Origin: Diadema setosum | Taxonomy: Eukaryota > Echinodermata > Echinoidea > Diadematoida > Diadematidae | Direction of reading: 5' to 3' | Assembly: GCF_964275005.1 (NCBI RefSeq) | Contig: NC_092686.1 | Coordinates: forward strand, 47,552,333 to 47,616,332 | Length of the DNA: 64,000 nucleotides | Part shown: in pieces, positions 53,161-64,000 of the stretch | Numbering within the stretch: the first letter of the stretch is position 1 | Layout: every line of letters starts with the position of its first letter | The notes under the pieces: generated by a model | The model's input: the letters and a program-made list of their open reading frames with translations, nothing else | The model's database searches: none | What the model was told of the DNA's origin: nothing | Position numbers and translations under genes: made by a program

Positions 53161-56100
53161 TGATCCGTGTTCTTTAAGTTATTCTTTCTTTTTATAGCGA
53201 AGAAGTTGGATATCAGAGGTATTACCCGTACGTAGGAAATCACCAAAGCTATCGCTTACGTACCATCCAAGTTGGCTACTTAGTCGTGCTGGAAGGCCGA
53301 AAGGTGCCCATTCAACTATCCGAAAAGCTGTGCAACTATTTACGGAGCAGAAAAAGAAGGGAGACAGAAAAGCAGTCGACCATACGATCAATGAATAGAG
53401 AAGTATGGTGCTTCAGGCAGCTCATTGTATGTTCGGATTTGTGCCCTTCTATAGTAACCGCCAAAACTGACAATCACTGCTAAAACCGGTGTTGGTACAC
53501 AAAACTCGGGCGAGTTGACAAACGGTACGTGATCACATTCGACGTGCTCTCAGATATCATACTTCGCGAACTCATACCCGATCGGCAATTCACAGCACAA
53601 CACTCAAGCAAAAGATATCCGTTGGCTTATTTAGTGAAACGACGTCGTTTGGATATATTAATTCAGGTCTAATTTCACTTAAATAATAGCAGAAGAATGG
53701 TTGGCTCTTAAATGTCGAAATACATGCGACTTGATCACTAGACGGTCCTATCTAATGTTTCTTCGATGAAGTCATCAAGCACCCCCTACAGTGTTTATGT
53801 TAATGTGGGTTGGAAACGCAACATTTACACTGGCAGTCTACGCGACGGACCTCTCTTATGGATGGTATGAAGGTAAGCTTCGACTTTCGACTTGAACTCT
53901 ATTAGACTGTAATCCATTTTGTAAGTGGTTTTTATTACTCGTGTGTTGGTCTACATGCGGCCCAGTCAACGCCCAGTTTTTGCAACCTGTATGTATACGT
54001 TCACTAAAGTACTATGCCAACGGTTTGTTGAAGTGTGTACGGTGTTATATTCACAAGCATTCATTCAAAACGCTGACAATATTCAATCGTGACAAACTCT
54101 TTCACTCAAGTATCTGTTTTGTTTAATTTTGGGGGACAGAAATCAAAATTTCCTTTGCTTCCTCGACTTCTCCTTTTCTTCTTCTTGCATTCTTATTTCT
54201 CTTTTCATCTGCTATTCGTCGGCCTCATGCCAAAAGGGCCCTAACAGTGTACAAAGTCTATGGTGTTAAGGCCCTTCTGGCATGAGGCCGACGAATTTTT
54301 CTTTGTCCCCTGACATGCTCCTTTTCACTTTTCCATTTTTTTTTTACTCTCCTCATACCTTTGGTTATTACCGAACAATAAATCAAATTAGATTACAATA
54401 TTTTGACGCAGATATTCCTTAATTCACTTTAGCATAATCATCGTGTACTCGCATCTTCGACGCACAAACAAAACAGATATACAAAGTAATATCATGGCTG
54501 TGTAAGTCTTGTCAGTTTTGTTTGCGGATCTTCACAGCCATTCCTTCCCCGTCCTCCTCTTTCCCTGTATAGGCCTACTTGTAGCAGTAAGTCCCGAGTG
54601 GTAAATACGTAATCACTCTTTTAAATATCTAACACCAAACCACAACGCACATTTTGATCTTGTTCACACTTGAGAATGGCTGACTGCCGTGGAATAATCA
54701 CAGGCCTTCGGGTCTTGACAGTCCTACATTTCTATAAGATATCAGAACAAGCGGACACCCCAAACGTGAAAGAGGGACAAGGGGTTTGAAAATGGCAACA
54801 AAAGCAAGAGTCCTCAAAAAACCTCACCTCTGCGTTCACGTTGATGTGCAGGCGATATTTATTATAATATAAGACAAGTCGTTTTATTGACAACATTATG
54901 TTGCAATATTGATCACTCCCGAAGAATCTTCAGGAGTGAAGGAGACAAATTAAGAAGAGAAGACGAAGAAGAAGAAGAAGGAAAAGAAGGAGGAGAGGAG
55001 GAGAAGAAGAAGAATAGTCTCCTATGTAATGACAATTATGCTATGTTCACGCTGTTGTTGATTTTCATGAAAGACTTTATCGTCACAGATCGCGAATCAT
55101 ATACATTTTTTTTTCCATTTCGATTTTTAATTTCCTTCAACGATCAGAATACGATAAGTGCACGTTGTAAACAATATCTAATTGTATATTTCACCATAAA
55201 TGACACTCACAGCAACAGTCTGGAAATATTCATAGGCAGTATATAGTCCCTCCAATATTAGAGTATGTACACCCCCATCCGATAGAAGCACAAAGACCCC
55301 CGCAGGGTGAGTGGTTGCAACCAACATGAACTTGAATGTCACAGGGGTATATTCATCTCTTTTTGTTTATCGCAACGATTGTATTACAGCAACTTCGTGT
55401 GTTCAGCTTATATGGCTGATCAAAGGTGATCATAAATGCGTGAGACGTGTTGCCTTATGCAAATACATGTATACAAAAATATGTTTGCACACAGCGATCA
55501 GTAGGGGGGAAACACAGTCATGCTATCATGAATTTTGACGTACACCGCATATTGTACAGTGTAAACACAAACCTGCGACGCATGGTTACGAATTTCAGCG
55601 TCGCGAGTGGAGGTCGGGTAACATGAAATTTGTCAGCTGCGGACCTGGATTATGGACATGTTGATTGTATCTATACGTGAATTCAGTGAATGCATGCAGA
55701 AATAGTAGGTTCAGCAATCCGTGTAAAAGTTATAAAATTACAAAGTTTTGGTTACAGGTCCATGTGCCGTCATCACGCGGTAAGAATTTGTGGTGTTGCA
55801 GTAGTTGAAATCAATATCTAGCTTAATGATATAAAGAAAACTCTTTGCGTATATACACATAAAGAAAACTCCTCAAAGTTTATTTTTGAAGTAAAAAGTA
55901 CACACCCTCAACTTATAACTGACATACTGTAGTTATGTTGATGATAGCATATATCATTCCCTCTGTCTTCTGAAGCAGGGAAGGCAAGTGCTCTTACAAA
56001 CGTGTAGCAAACTATATAGAACACCGTGCAACATTATAGTGACTAGTCGACCACCCTGGTCGAACAAAAGTTGATAATCATAATATAAAAGGTTTGGACA

Positions 56101-57077
56101 GAAACAATCATGGGATGTCAAGATAGTGCAACGACACTAACAAGATACAACAAGAATTTTGAAAGAAGAAAATTTTGGTGTAAAGTGAACAGAATTTTCC
56201 TCGACTTACATTCATTCAGAGTAACACTATTCCCTCGGGGACCTACACATTTCACATGTCCTGTGGTATTTAACCGTTAACAGAATTCTTTCAACTTTTC
56301 TTCTTTCATTGTCTCTTTTTATTCGTATGATTGAAAAGAGAAATGATGTTTGGAAATAGATTTGATGAAAACTATCGTTTTCAGATGGTACTATAGGCCT
56401 ACATTTGTATATAGTTGACATCACAATCACAGTGTTCAATGTATCATGAAAGCTTTGGTGGAGTATAGCGGTTTGAGATATCTTACCTGCTTATAATCGT
56501 AGGTCGATTATGACAATGTTTCTCTTGTATCATTCATATTTCCCCCTCATGTGTTCACTTTCTCTTTCTTTTTGAAATTAAATTCAGTGGTCTTTCCTGT
56601 CTTGATGGTATACGCAATATGATCGCAGATACGAAAAAATAGGTGTGAAGTTATTTTTCTTATACATTACAAATTGCTTGCTCTAATAAATATAGATAAA
56701 CAAATAAATATGATAATGAGCATGTAAAAAAAAAACACAACAACAACAACACCCAAACATATGGGTATACGATTTCTGGCCAGAAGCCATTTGATCCATT
56801 TTAACTTGTTTTTCTGTCATTTTGAAATGTATGACGACAAGGAGCCTGTAATGGATCCTCACTGTAGATAAGATCGCTATTAATTCGCGAAGTCTTTCCG
56901 CCAAAAATCAATACTCCAGTTATTCACATCTATTTTTAACTCATTTTTCCAGAGAAAATTTTGCTGAGCGATCGGAAAGCCAGCAATGCAGGATCGCAGA
57001 CAAAGACATGATGCAAAAGAGAAATACTTAAAGAAAAATATCTGTCGAAGAATACCAATGGCGGCTTATCAGACAGG
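53161..57077. other. intergenic, no gene recognised
   Basis: AT-rich with short ORFs only. Contains the 83-nt hairpin at 54214-54296 and a GAA/GGA tract at 54955-55015. Confidence 0.4.
54214..54296. repeat. 83-nt near-perfect hairpin
   Basis: Arms 54214-54240 and 54270-54296 pair at 26 of 27 positions (ATTCGTCGGCCTCATGCCA and complement), and pairing continues inward (CCCTAACA with TGTTAAGG). The size is like a microRNA precursor or a minimal MITE. Confidence 0.85.
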
Positions 57078-57095
57078 TTTTTTTTTTTTTTTTTT
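57078..57095 (-). repeat. poly(A) tail of the LINE (T18 on the plus strand)
   Basis: Eighteen A on the minus strand, preceded 10 nt upstream by AATAAA (plus 57105-57110). This marks the 3' end of the element carrying the ORF2 at 57485-61378. The 3' UTR between is about 390 bp. Confidence 0.8.
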
Positions 57096-57484
57096 CCATA
57101 ATCTTTTATTGATTCCATATTCAATACAATTTCATGATAAATCGAATCATATATATTACAAAATTCACGATTTAACAAAACACAATTATAATGAAATCAA
57201 AACCAAGCTGTACTTTCAGCAGGAACAGTGCATTAGCAAAGGAAATACAATTCACCGAGAAAAAAACAAAAACAACATACACTGCTTACTTGCTTTCATT
57301 AAAATCAAATGGATCTGTCCTTTTAACATGACAGCGCATTCAAAAAAAAATATATATATATATATATTTATATTAAATGGAGCTGTACTTTCAGCGTAAC
57401 GGTGCTTCATACAAAGAAATATTTAACACATCAATATGCACCCAAATAAAATCGATATACAACCAAATGGAATCGATATTCCCA

Positions 57485-60400
57485 TTAATCACCCCCCTCC
57501 CCCTCCCCCCTCCCTCTCCCCTCTACCCTTCCCCTCCCTTCCCCCCTTCCCCGTGGACATCTGGCTCCGGGTCCTTCCATACTTATTTTCAAATTTTCCC
57601 ATTTACTAAAATGAATGGTTAAAGTTCCCTTCATTGATGCTAATTTCTTTTCCTCAAATCTATCCTCTAAAATATTATTTTTTATTTCACGATATGTAGG
57701 CGGCTTTCCATATTCTCTACTTTTAAAAATCAAGTATTTAACCAAAATTAAAATGTGATTTAACAACTGATGTTTTCCCCTATTATCCTCCTTCCACCCA
57801 AACAAAATTTCTTCCCAAGTACAATTTTTAAATTCAACATTCTCTATCATTTCTTCACATGATTCCCAGAGTAATTTCACATGCTCACAAATATAAAATA
57901 AGTGTTTGTATGTTTCTTCTTCTTTTTCACAAAAAGAGCATAAATTACTTGCAGTAAAACCAAACCTGTAAAGATGGTGATTTGTATAAACAATACCATG
58001 CATCAGTTTAAACTGAAACTCTCTTAATCGGCTATTTAATGTACATTGTCTTGGCCTTAAAAATATATTTTGTATCTCCTTGACAGAAAACCCATAATTT
58101 TGATTAATTCTATCAAAAATCAATACTGCACTTTCTTTTTCCTTAAGAAATTGCAAATACATTTGTTTTGATCTTAAATTGCTAATGGCGATTGTTTTCC
58201 CTCCTATAATAAAATCAGTTTCCAAAATATCTTTTTCTTTTTCTTTCATATTTCTCCTCCAACCCATCGGTATATTTTCATAAATACATCTTAACAAAAA
58301 AATATCTTTAACTCCTAAACCTAAATCTCTAAAATATCTATCACATTTCAATTCACCATTATTTCCTAAAATATGTTTTAATCTATAAACTCCATTTTTA
58401 TACATACTTTCATCATATATACAACTTCTATTCAATCGTATATATTTATTATTAAATATTATAACATTACCACTATACAAACTACTACTAACATTACTTC
58501 TCATTTGTTTCGTTTGTACCCACACTTCTAATAAATCCCTATAAAATAATGGAGCTCTCACTTTCAACAGCGCTGGTAAATAATCACACAAAAATATAAA
58601 TTCTCCTCCTATATCTCTCGTAACAAAATTAAAATATTGCTTCCATTTCATATTTTCATCTTTATTAAGAAGTTTCTTAACCCACATAATTCGCTGTGCT
58701 TTAACTAAATCAACAAAATTCATCATTTTTAACCCACCTTGTCTATAATCTAAAAACAATATATCTTTTTTAATTTTATCTCTTTTTCCTTTCCATATAA
58801 AATCAAAAACCAATTTGTCTAAAGAATCAAAAACCCACCTAGGAACTGGAGTGAGAGAAGCTCGATATATAACTTTTGAATAAATATGTACTTTGAGTAA
58901 TTGAATCTTTCCCATCAAAGTTAAATCTCTTTGTTTCCAGAAATTCAAAAGAACTTTTATCTTACTCAAAATCTCTTTATAATTCATATTTTCCTTCGTT
59001 CCTTCGTCTAAAGAAAAGAAAACCCCAAGTATCTTCACAAAATCAACTGTTTCTCCAAAATTAGTATCTAATTTCAAATACTGATATAATCCCAATCTTA
59101 ATACTTTAGTCTTATCCATATTTACCTTTAATCCCGACATTTTTTCAAATTCTTCAAACACCATCTTTAACCTATAAATTGATTTCTCATTACGTATAAA
59201 AATAGTCATATCATCTGCATATAAAACTAATTTAATTTCCTCCTCTCCAAACTTTATTCCTTGTACAGAATTATCCCTTCGTAATCTATGCGCCATTATT
59301 TCCATGCATAAAATAAATAAATAAGGAGACAGTGGGTCACCCTGTCGAACACCTCTCTCCACTTTAAAATAACCGGTAGAAACCCCCTCATTCAAAACAC
59401 AACTCAAAGCATTTGTATACAAAACTTGTACCCACTTTTGAAATGACGGGCCAAATCCAAAAGACCGCAAAACCTCCTGAAGAAATTGATGAGAAATAGA
59501 ATCAAAAGCCTTTTCAAAATCTATAGCCAATAAAAACCCTGGTAAATTATAATGAGATGTATGAAATATCATATCATCTATGATTCGAATGGCTTCCCCA
59601 ATATTTCTTCCCTCAATATAACCTACTTGATCTCCCAAAATAACTTCATTCAAAACTTCCTTTATCCGTTTAGCTAAAATCTTTGTTAAAATCTTATAAT
59701 CTACATTAAGAAGAGATATCGGTCTATAATTCTTCAATAAAAAAGGATCTTTCCCATCCTTAGCAATTAACTTAATTACTGCTTGCTTCTGTGAAGATGA
59801 CATTTCCCCTAATTTGTATGCCTCATTTAAGGCTTCTCTTACTACTCCTCCAATCTCCGGCCAAAATATATTATAAAATTCAGTTGTCAGACCATCGTTC
59901 CCCGGTGATTTATTTAATTTTAATTCTTTTAATATCTCTATACACTCTTCATTGCTTATTAGACCTTCACAATATTCTCGAGATTCCTCCTTTAATTTTG
60001 GTAAATCTTGAAAAAAAAGTGCATTCCAATCTTCTATATTCTTTGTATCTAATGTACTATACAATGTACTATAAAAATTCCGGATTTCTTGCACTATAAT
60101 TTTTTCATCACTACAAATAACACCCTCCGATATCTTCAATTTCTTAATAATACTTCTCTTTTTATTCCTTTGCATTAACTGATTAAAATATCGTGAATCC
60201 CTTTCTCCACTTTCATACCACGAGGCTCGTGATCGAATCTTTATACCTTCATTTACATAATCATATGATTCTCTTAATTCCTTTTTTGTATTTTCCAGTC
60301 TTTCCAAAATCTCTTCACTCATATCATTCACAAGCTTCTGTTCTAAATCCCGTACTTCTTTTTCCAATCGCTTTCTTAACATTCTCTTTTCTTTTGCCAA

Positions 60401-61378
60401 ACTTTTAGAAAATTTTTGTGTAAAACTACGAATCTTCATCTTCATAAAATCCCATAACAACCTTTTATCTTGTATTTCCCTACTTAATTCATTTTTTAAT
60501 TTAATAATTTCCTTTTTCATCTCTAATACATATACCTGATTTTCACAAAGACTATTATTAAATTTCCAATATGATCCTCTTCTTGTTTCCCATCTATTTC
60601 CTGTTTTATTATATAAATGCAAAAATATTGCATGATGATCCGGAGCAACAGATGGAATTATTTCACATGTTATACTTACTTCATCCAAACTTTCAGATAT
60701 TATCCAATAATCCAATCTACTTTGCATAAAAGGATTTTTTTGAGTATAAGTAAATTGCCTTTTCAAAGGATGCCTAATTCTCCAAATATCCAAATAATTA
60801 TTTTCTGACATAAATTCCTCAACTACTTGATTAATTCTTTTTGGAGTCCTATCCACAGAATAACCAAAATAATCTAATTCAATATCCCTAATCATATTAA
60901 AATCACCGCCTACTATCACCGGATACCCTTTCTTATTAATTTTAGCAAGAGTTTTACAAACCTCTTTCCAAAATATCAATTGATCACTTTCATGATTTCT
61001 TGTGGGAAAATAAACATTACCTAATACCAATCTGGTACCTTGTATCTTACAATCTATAAATATATATCTACCTTCATTGTCTCGAAAAACCTGAAACACA
61101 TCAATATCAACCTTTGGGGAGATTAACACAAGCACCCCTCTACTGTGATTAGAACCATGACTAAAATAACAGGGACCTTCCCACATCGAACTCCATCTGT
61201 CCTCTATGTCTCTGGTACTAAATGTTTCCTGTAAAAAAACAATATCTGCACCTTTATCTTTGCACCACAAAAAAATTCTATCTCTTTTCCCCCTGTCTCT
61301 AATTCCCTTTACATTAAGTGAATACATTTTGCAATCTATAGAATCTTTTCCAGATTCATCTGTATTACTCATTATCAA
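57485..61378 (-). CDS. LINE ORF2: APE endonuclease and reverse transcriptase, intact
   Basis: Uninterrupted frame of 1297 codons. Order: AP-type endonuclease (QETF near residue 51, GGDFN near 155, SRLDYW near 219, SVAPDHH near 243); coiled-coil-rich linker at about 280-430; reverse transcriptase with NYRPISLLNVDYKILTKILA, DFEKAFDS near 618, RQGDPLSPYLF and catalytic YADD near 719; then a C-terminal zinc knuckle CSFCEKEEETYKHLFYIC (C-x2-C-x8-H-x4-C) near 1143. Layout and NYRPISLLN wording fit the L1/Tx1 group. The last 40 residues come from a GA-rich tract (RGRGEGRGR) and are probably not conserved. All key residues are present and the frame is open, so the copy is young. It copies itself by target-primed reverse transcription in the nucleus. 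The ATG at 61378 is the first in frame; MSN follows two codons later. Confidence 0.93.
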   Translation of the reverse strand: MIMSNTDESGKDSIDCKMYSLNVKGIRDRGKRDRIFLWCKDKGADIVFLQETFSTRDIEDRWSSMWEGPCYFSHGSNHSRGVLVLISPKVDIDVFQVFRDNEGRYIFIDCKIQGTRLVLGNVYFPTRNHESDQLIFWKEVCKTLAKINKKGYPVIVGGDFNMIRDIELDYFGYSVDRTPKRINQVVEEFMSENNYLDIWRIRHPLKRQFTYTQKNPFMQSRLDYWIISESLDEVSITCEIIPSVAPDHHAIFLHLYNKTGNRWETRRGSYWKFNNSLCENQVYVLEMKKEIIKLKNELSREIQDKRLLWDFMKMKIRSFTQKFSKSLAKEKRMLRKRLEKEVRDLEQKLVNDMSEEILERLENTKKELRESYDYVNEGIKIRSRASWYESGERDSRYFNQLMQRNKKRSIIKKLKISEGVICSDEKIIVQEIRNFYSTLYSTLDTKNIEDWNALFFQDLPKLKEESREYCEGLISNEECIEILKELKLNKSPGNDGLTTEFYNIFWPEIGGVVREALNEAYKLGEMSSSQKQAVIKLIAKDGKDPFLLKNYRPISLLNVDYKILTKILAKRIKEVLNEVILGDQVGYIEGRNIGEAIRIIDDMIFHTSHYNLPGFLLAIDFEKAFDSISHQFLQEVLRSFGFGPSFQKWVQVLYTNALSCVLNEGVSTGYFKVERGVRQGDPLSPYLFILCMEIMAHRLRRDNSVQGIKFGEEEIKLVLYADDMTIFIRNEKSIYRLKMVFEEFEKMSGLKVNMDKTKVLRLGLYQYLKLDTNFGETVDFVKILGVFFSLDEGTKENMNYKEILSKIKVLLNFWKQRDLTLMGKIQLLKVHIYSKVIYRASLTPVPRWVFDSLDKLVFDFIWKGKRDKIKKDILFLDYRQGGLKMMNFVDLVKAQRIMWVKKLLNKDENMKWKQYFNFVTRDIGGEFIFLCDYLPALLKVRAPLFYRDLLEVWVQTKQMRSNVSSSLYSGNVIIFNNKYIRLNRSCIYDESMYKNGVYRLKHILGNNGELKCDRYFRDLGLGVKDIFLLRCIYENIPMGWRRNMKEKEKDILETDFIIGGKTIAISNLRSKQMYLQFLKEKESAVLIFDRINQNYGFSVKEIQNIFLRPRQCTLNSRLREFQFKLMHGIVYTNHHLYRFGFTASNLCSFCEKEEETYKHLFYICEHVKLLWESCEEMIENVEFKNCTWEEILFGWKEDNRGKHQLLNHILILVKYLIFKSREYGKPPTYREIKNNILEDRFEEKKLASMKGTLTIHFSKWENLKISMEGPGARCPRGRGEGRGRVEGRGRGEGEGGD

Positions 61379-62715
61379 AAATATCTGAAATATGTCTCAA
61401 AAACAAACCTAACCTCAGAAAAGTACGAAGTTGCCCGGAACCAGATGCCCACCTCTTAAAACCCCCAGTAACAATAATCCAGAACATCTTTTCTTGACCC
61501 CACAGCCCTCTCCCCCACCTACCAAGCAATCAGTATTCAAAACTCAAGCATTGTACATATAACACATGAAATCTTAAACAAAATGACTCTTTGCAACCAA
61601 CATTGCCTTCAAGACGAGTTTAACATGTTCAAATAAAACATCGATCTTCATTTGCATGTAAAAGCTCCCTAAGGCCTTCACCAATTCCTTCGCGCTAAAA
61701 TTGATAATGTATATTGCACCATAATGACTGACAAACTAATAACCCTCACTCACAAACGAAGAGAGAACGAGAAACAACACACACACTTGTCTGTTCTCAT
61801 TGTGACATCATCTTATGCAAAATATAAGCTGGTACATTCCTTCCCCGTAGAACGCCGCAAAGCGACTGAAACGGAGAAGAGATAAGAAAAAATGGCATTC
61901 CTAACCCCAACACTCCTCGGAAAACACCCCCGACCAGCCCTGTGAATACTCAGACGAGTGTCCGCGGGCCTTCTGTGCCGCGCTCCCCAATCTCCCATGC
62001 ACGCCATACCTGAAACTCGGAAAAAATGCCGCCTTTAGTCAATACAGATAAAACACATTCCTAAATCAAAATACATCAAAATCAGACACTTGTTTCTATT
62101 TTTATCTTAAAACAAGTCCTACATTTACAGAGCAAATACAAAAAAAGAAAAAGAAATCTTATCATAACTTTTGTATTTAAATGCATGAGAGACCGTGGGG
62201 GCGCGACCCACCAACCCGCCCATCTAAACACCAAACATGGCCGGCCTATAGAAGTATCCCCCGAAAACCGTGAAGCCTCCGAACCCCACAATCCTTCCAC
62301 CCTCTTTTAACAACCTCAGCATCAGGTAGATGTTGGTACAGCTGTACTACCAGTGTACAGGATGTTTCCCAACCAGCTTTCATAAGCAACGATTTATATA
62401 TCAACTTCCTGTTCCTTATATTTTTTTTTTCCATCTTTATCATTCCACAAACACCCCGTATCTGCTTTCGGCTGTAATGCTTTGGAAAAATGAATAAAAA
62501 AGCTTCATAGTCACCGAATACCAAAATGCAAAATACTTCGCAAAAAAAAAAAAAAAAGGACTAAGTCTTTTCCTTCTGGCACACAAACATCCAAAACATC
62601 CAAATACCGTATTATTCAATAATCAAAGTACAGTTTGGCCCCCACTTTAAATCCCTGTGCACATCTTTATTGTCTTTTAAGACGAAGAGCGAGAGGGGAA
62701 AAAAAAAAACGACGA

Positions 62716-62748
<33 letters not shown>

Positions 62749-64000
62749 TCGTCCTGTGGACCGAAGCACTCAAAACTTCAGCCTTAAGCACTGTGCCACT
62801 CCCTATATCCTATACATATTGTCTGTAACAAAGCTTGTGGCGCTCAAGCAGAATTTGACATAATGTATTCAAAGAAACATACACAGGCTGCGTGGAAAAG
62901 CTCCTCACAGAACTTCACCAATTCCATCACCCTAAATTTGACATTCTTGCGTCTTGTAACTTGTAAACATCAGTTCAAACATATTCAGAGAAACATCTCA
63001 TTGTCTATTGGGCTGGTTGCATGAAAAAGCTCCTCATTATCTATTAGGTTGGTTGCATGAAGAAGCTTCTCATAGTACTTCACCAATTTCGTCACACTAA
63101 ACTTGACATTCTTGTATCTTGTAAACCTATTCAACGAAAACATCTCATTATCTAATTTGCTGGTTGCATAAAGAAGCTCCTTACAGACCTTCACCCATTC
63201 CCTCACCACAAACTTGACATTCTTGTGTCTCATTAATTCAATTTGAGAAACAGTTGGGGTGTGTGTGTCCCACCAACCCGCCCATCTGAACACCAAAACA
63301 TGGCCGGTCTATAAGTGTCCCCCGAAAACCGTGAAACCTCTGAACCCCACAATCCTTTCACCCTCTACTCGGCCCCCCCCCCCCTCTCTCTCCACTCCAC
63401 AGGGAACTTCCTCTCTCTCTCTCTCATATTAATGGATTTGCAAAACTCTGGAGAGGACCTCCTTTTCAAGGACAAATCACTGTGTACTTACTATAAAGAA
63501 TATATGTAAAATATGCGTAAAAAATCACCGAATAACCATATTTCGGCCATTACAAAGGATGTAAGCATCCTGTTTAGCATGTACATATCAACCTGGTCAC
63601 AGCAACATACTTTATCAGAATCTTTCCTATCCTTATTCTATAATTAATGATGGTTCCTTTTTTTTCCTTCTTTTTACCTGTGTCTCTCCATACGCATCTC
63701 ATGACATACAATCGACGTGTGATACTTCCCTTCAAAGTGTGATACTTCCCCTTCAGCACATGTGCCTCTTCCTATCCACGATACATACTACATACACATT
63801 AAATACAAATACCACGCAATAGCCATTCCCCATGGGGGGGGGGGGGGTAACTTCAACCTTAGAGGGAAAATAAATTTTTCCTTCTGACTCTTCCATAACA
63901 AACTTTCAAAAGAGGTCATGGTATAAACAGTATAGACAAAAAAAAGGTGCCATTTAGAATCGATTATCCGAACACTAATACATCAGAACACTAATACATC
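61379..64000 (-). repeat. region upstream of the LINE ORF2 with tandem and direct repeats
   Basis: No ORF1 of normal length is visible. A unit of about 120 bp repeats at about 62820-63240 (AAGCTCCTCACAGAACTTCA, CACTAAACTTGACATTCTTG), and a relic lies at 61658-61710. A block of about 95 bp (CCACCAACCCGCCCATCT ... CGAACCCCACAATCCTT) occurs at 62208-62304 and again at 63268-63364. A long A-run (62718-62745) and a C/CT tract (63372-63425) are also present. It may be the 5' UTR of the LINE or older repetitive DNA. The target-site copy of the 3' flank was not found, so the 5' end is not defined. Confidence 0.5.
62985..63296 (-). other. open frame made of a repeated peptide
   Basis: 103 codons. Two-and-a-half copies of a peptide unit of about 35 residues: RHKNVKFVVREWVKVCKELL, then TRYKNVKFSVTKLVKYYEKLL, each followed by ATSKLDNEMF or ATNLIDNEE. 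It is the coding view of the 120-bp tandem repeat. A related stretch (NFSAKELVKALGSFYMQ) reads at about 61700-61650. Function unknown; may be a relic of an ORF1 or chance. Confidence 0.35.

Noticed and set aside
62820..63240. CRISPR-like repeat array
   Set aside because: Units are adjacent, imperfect and about 120 bp with no unique spacers, and the genome is animal.
1..64000. tRNA, rRNA or other structural RNA genes
   Set aside because: No cloverleaf with A and B boxes or rRNA core sequence was recognised by eye; a covariance-model scan would be needed to exclude short ones.

Overview
The window is a piece of animal nuclear genome. It is AT-rich, has few genes, long introns with GT-AG splice sites, many simple repeats and a heavy load of transposable elements. 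The mix fits a marine invertebrate, probably a deuterostome such as an echinoderm: a canonical sortilin, pearl/HINE-type Helitron derivatives, a foldback (FB/TU-like) element, a LINE with APE endonuclease and reverse transcriptase, and a class A receptor. The species cannot be fixed from the sequence alone.

The central gene is a complete sortilin on the minus strand, start codon at 40134 and stop at 9581. It was assembled here from 21 exons whose phases all agree. They give 833 codons, against 831 residues in human sortilin. All parts are present: signal peptide, furin-type propeptide site, Asp-box beta-propeller (VPS10), 10CC cysteine modules, one membrane helix and a sorting tail with YSQL and DEDML signals. 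The last exon encodes only four residues and the stop.

The second gene is a two-exon rhodopsin-like receptor on the plus strand (47669-49962, 405 codons). It resembles muscarinic/histamine receptors but has Lys where amine receptors have Asp3.32. A TATA box and initiator lie upstream and an AATAAA lies downstream. The third large coding region (57485-61378, minus) is an uninterrupted 1297-codon LINE ORF2 with a poly(A) tail at 57078-57095.

Layout: 1-1130 old pogo-like and foldback repeats; 2095-7570 two near-identical pearl/HINE elements, a relic of a third and two MITEs; 7570-9580 probable sortilin 3' UTR; 9581-40134 sortilin, with introns holding TTAA-flanked MITEs, a THAP-coding DNA transposon, a third HINE, a pogo-like MITE, a decayed TatD-like nuclease and a CCHC Gag-like fragment; 40330-44539 a 4.2-kb foldback element whose arms are tandem 160-180 bp units rich in YY1-like motifs, ending about 200 bp upstream of the sortilin start; 44985-45740 a LINE remnant; 47.5-50.1 kb the receptor; 50.1-57.0 kb no recognised gene; 57.1-61.4 kb the LINE; 61.4-64 kb its upstream repeats.

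The strongest candidates for something undescribed are: the foldback array of YY1-like sites at the sortilin promoter; HINE core repeats that each carry a palindromic RFX X-box; tandem copies of sortilin exon 18 embedded in telomere-like repeats in the next intron; and a terminal micro-exon whose pyrimidine tract is a microsatellite.
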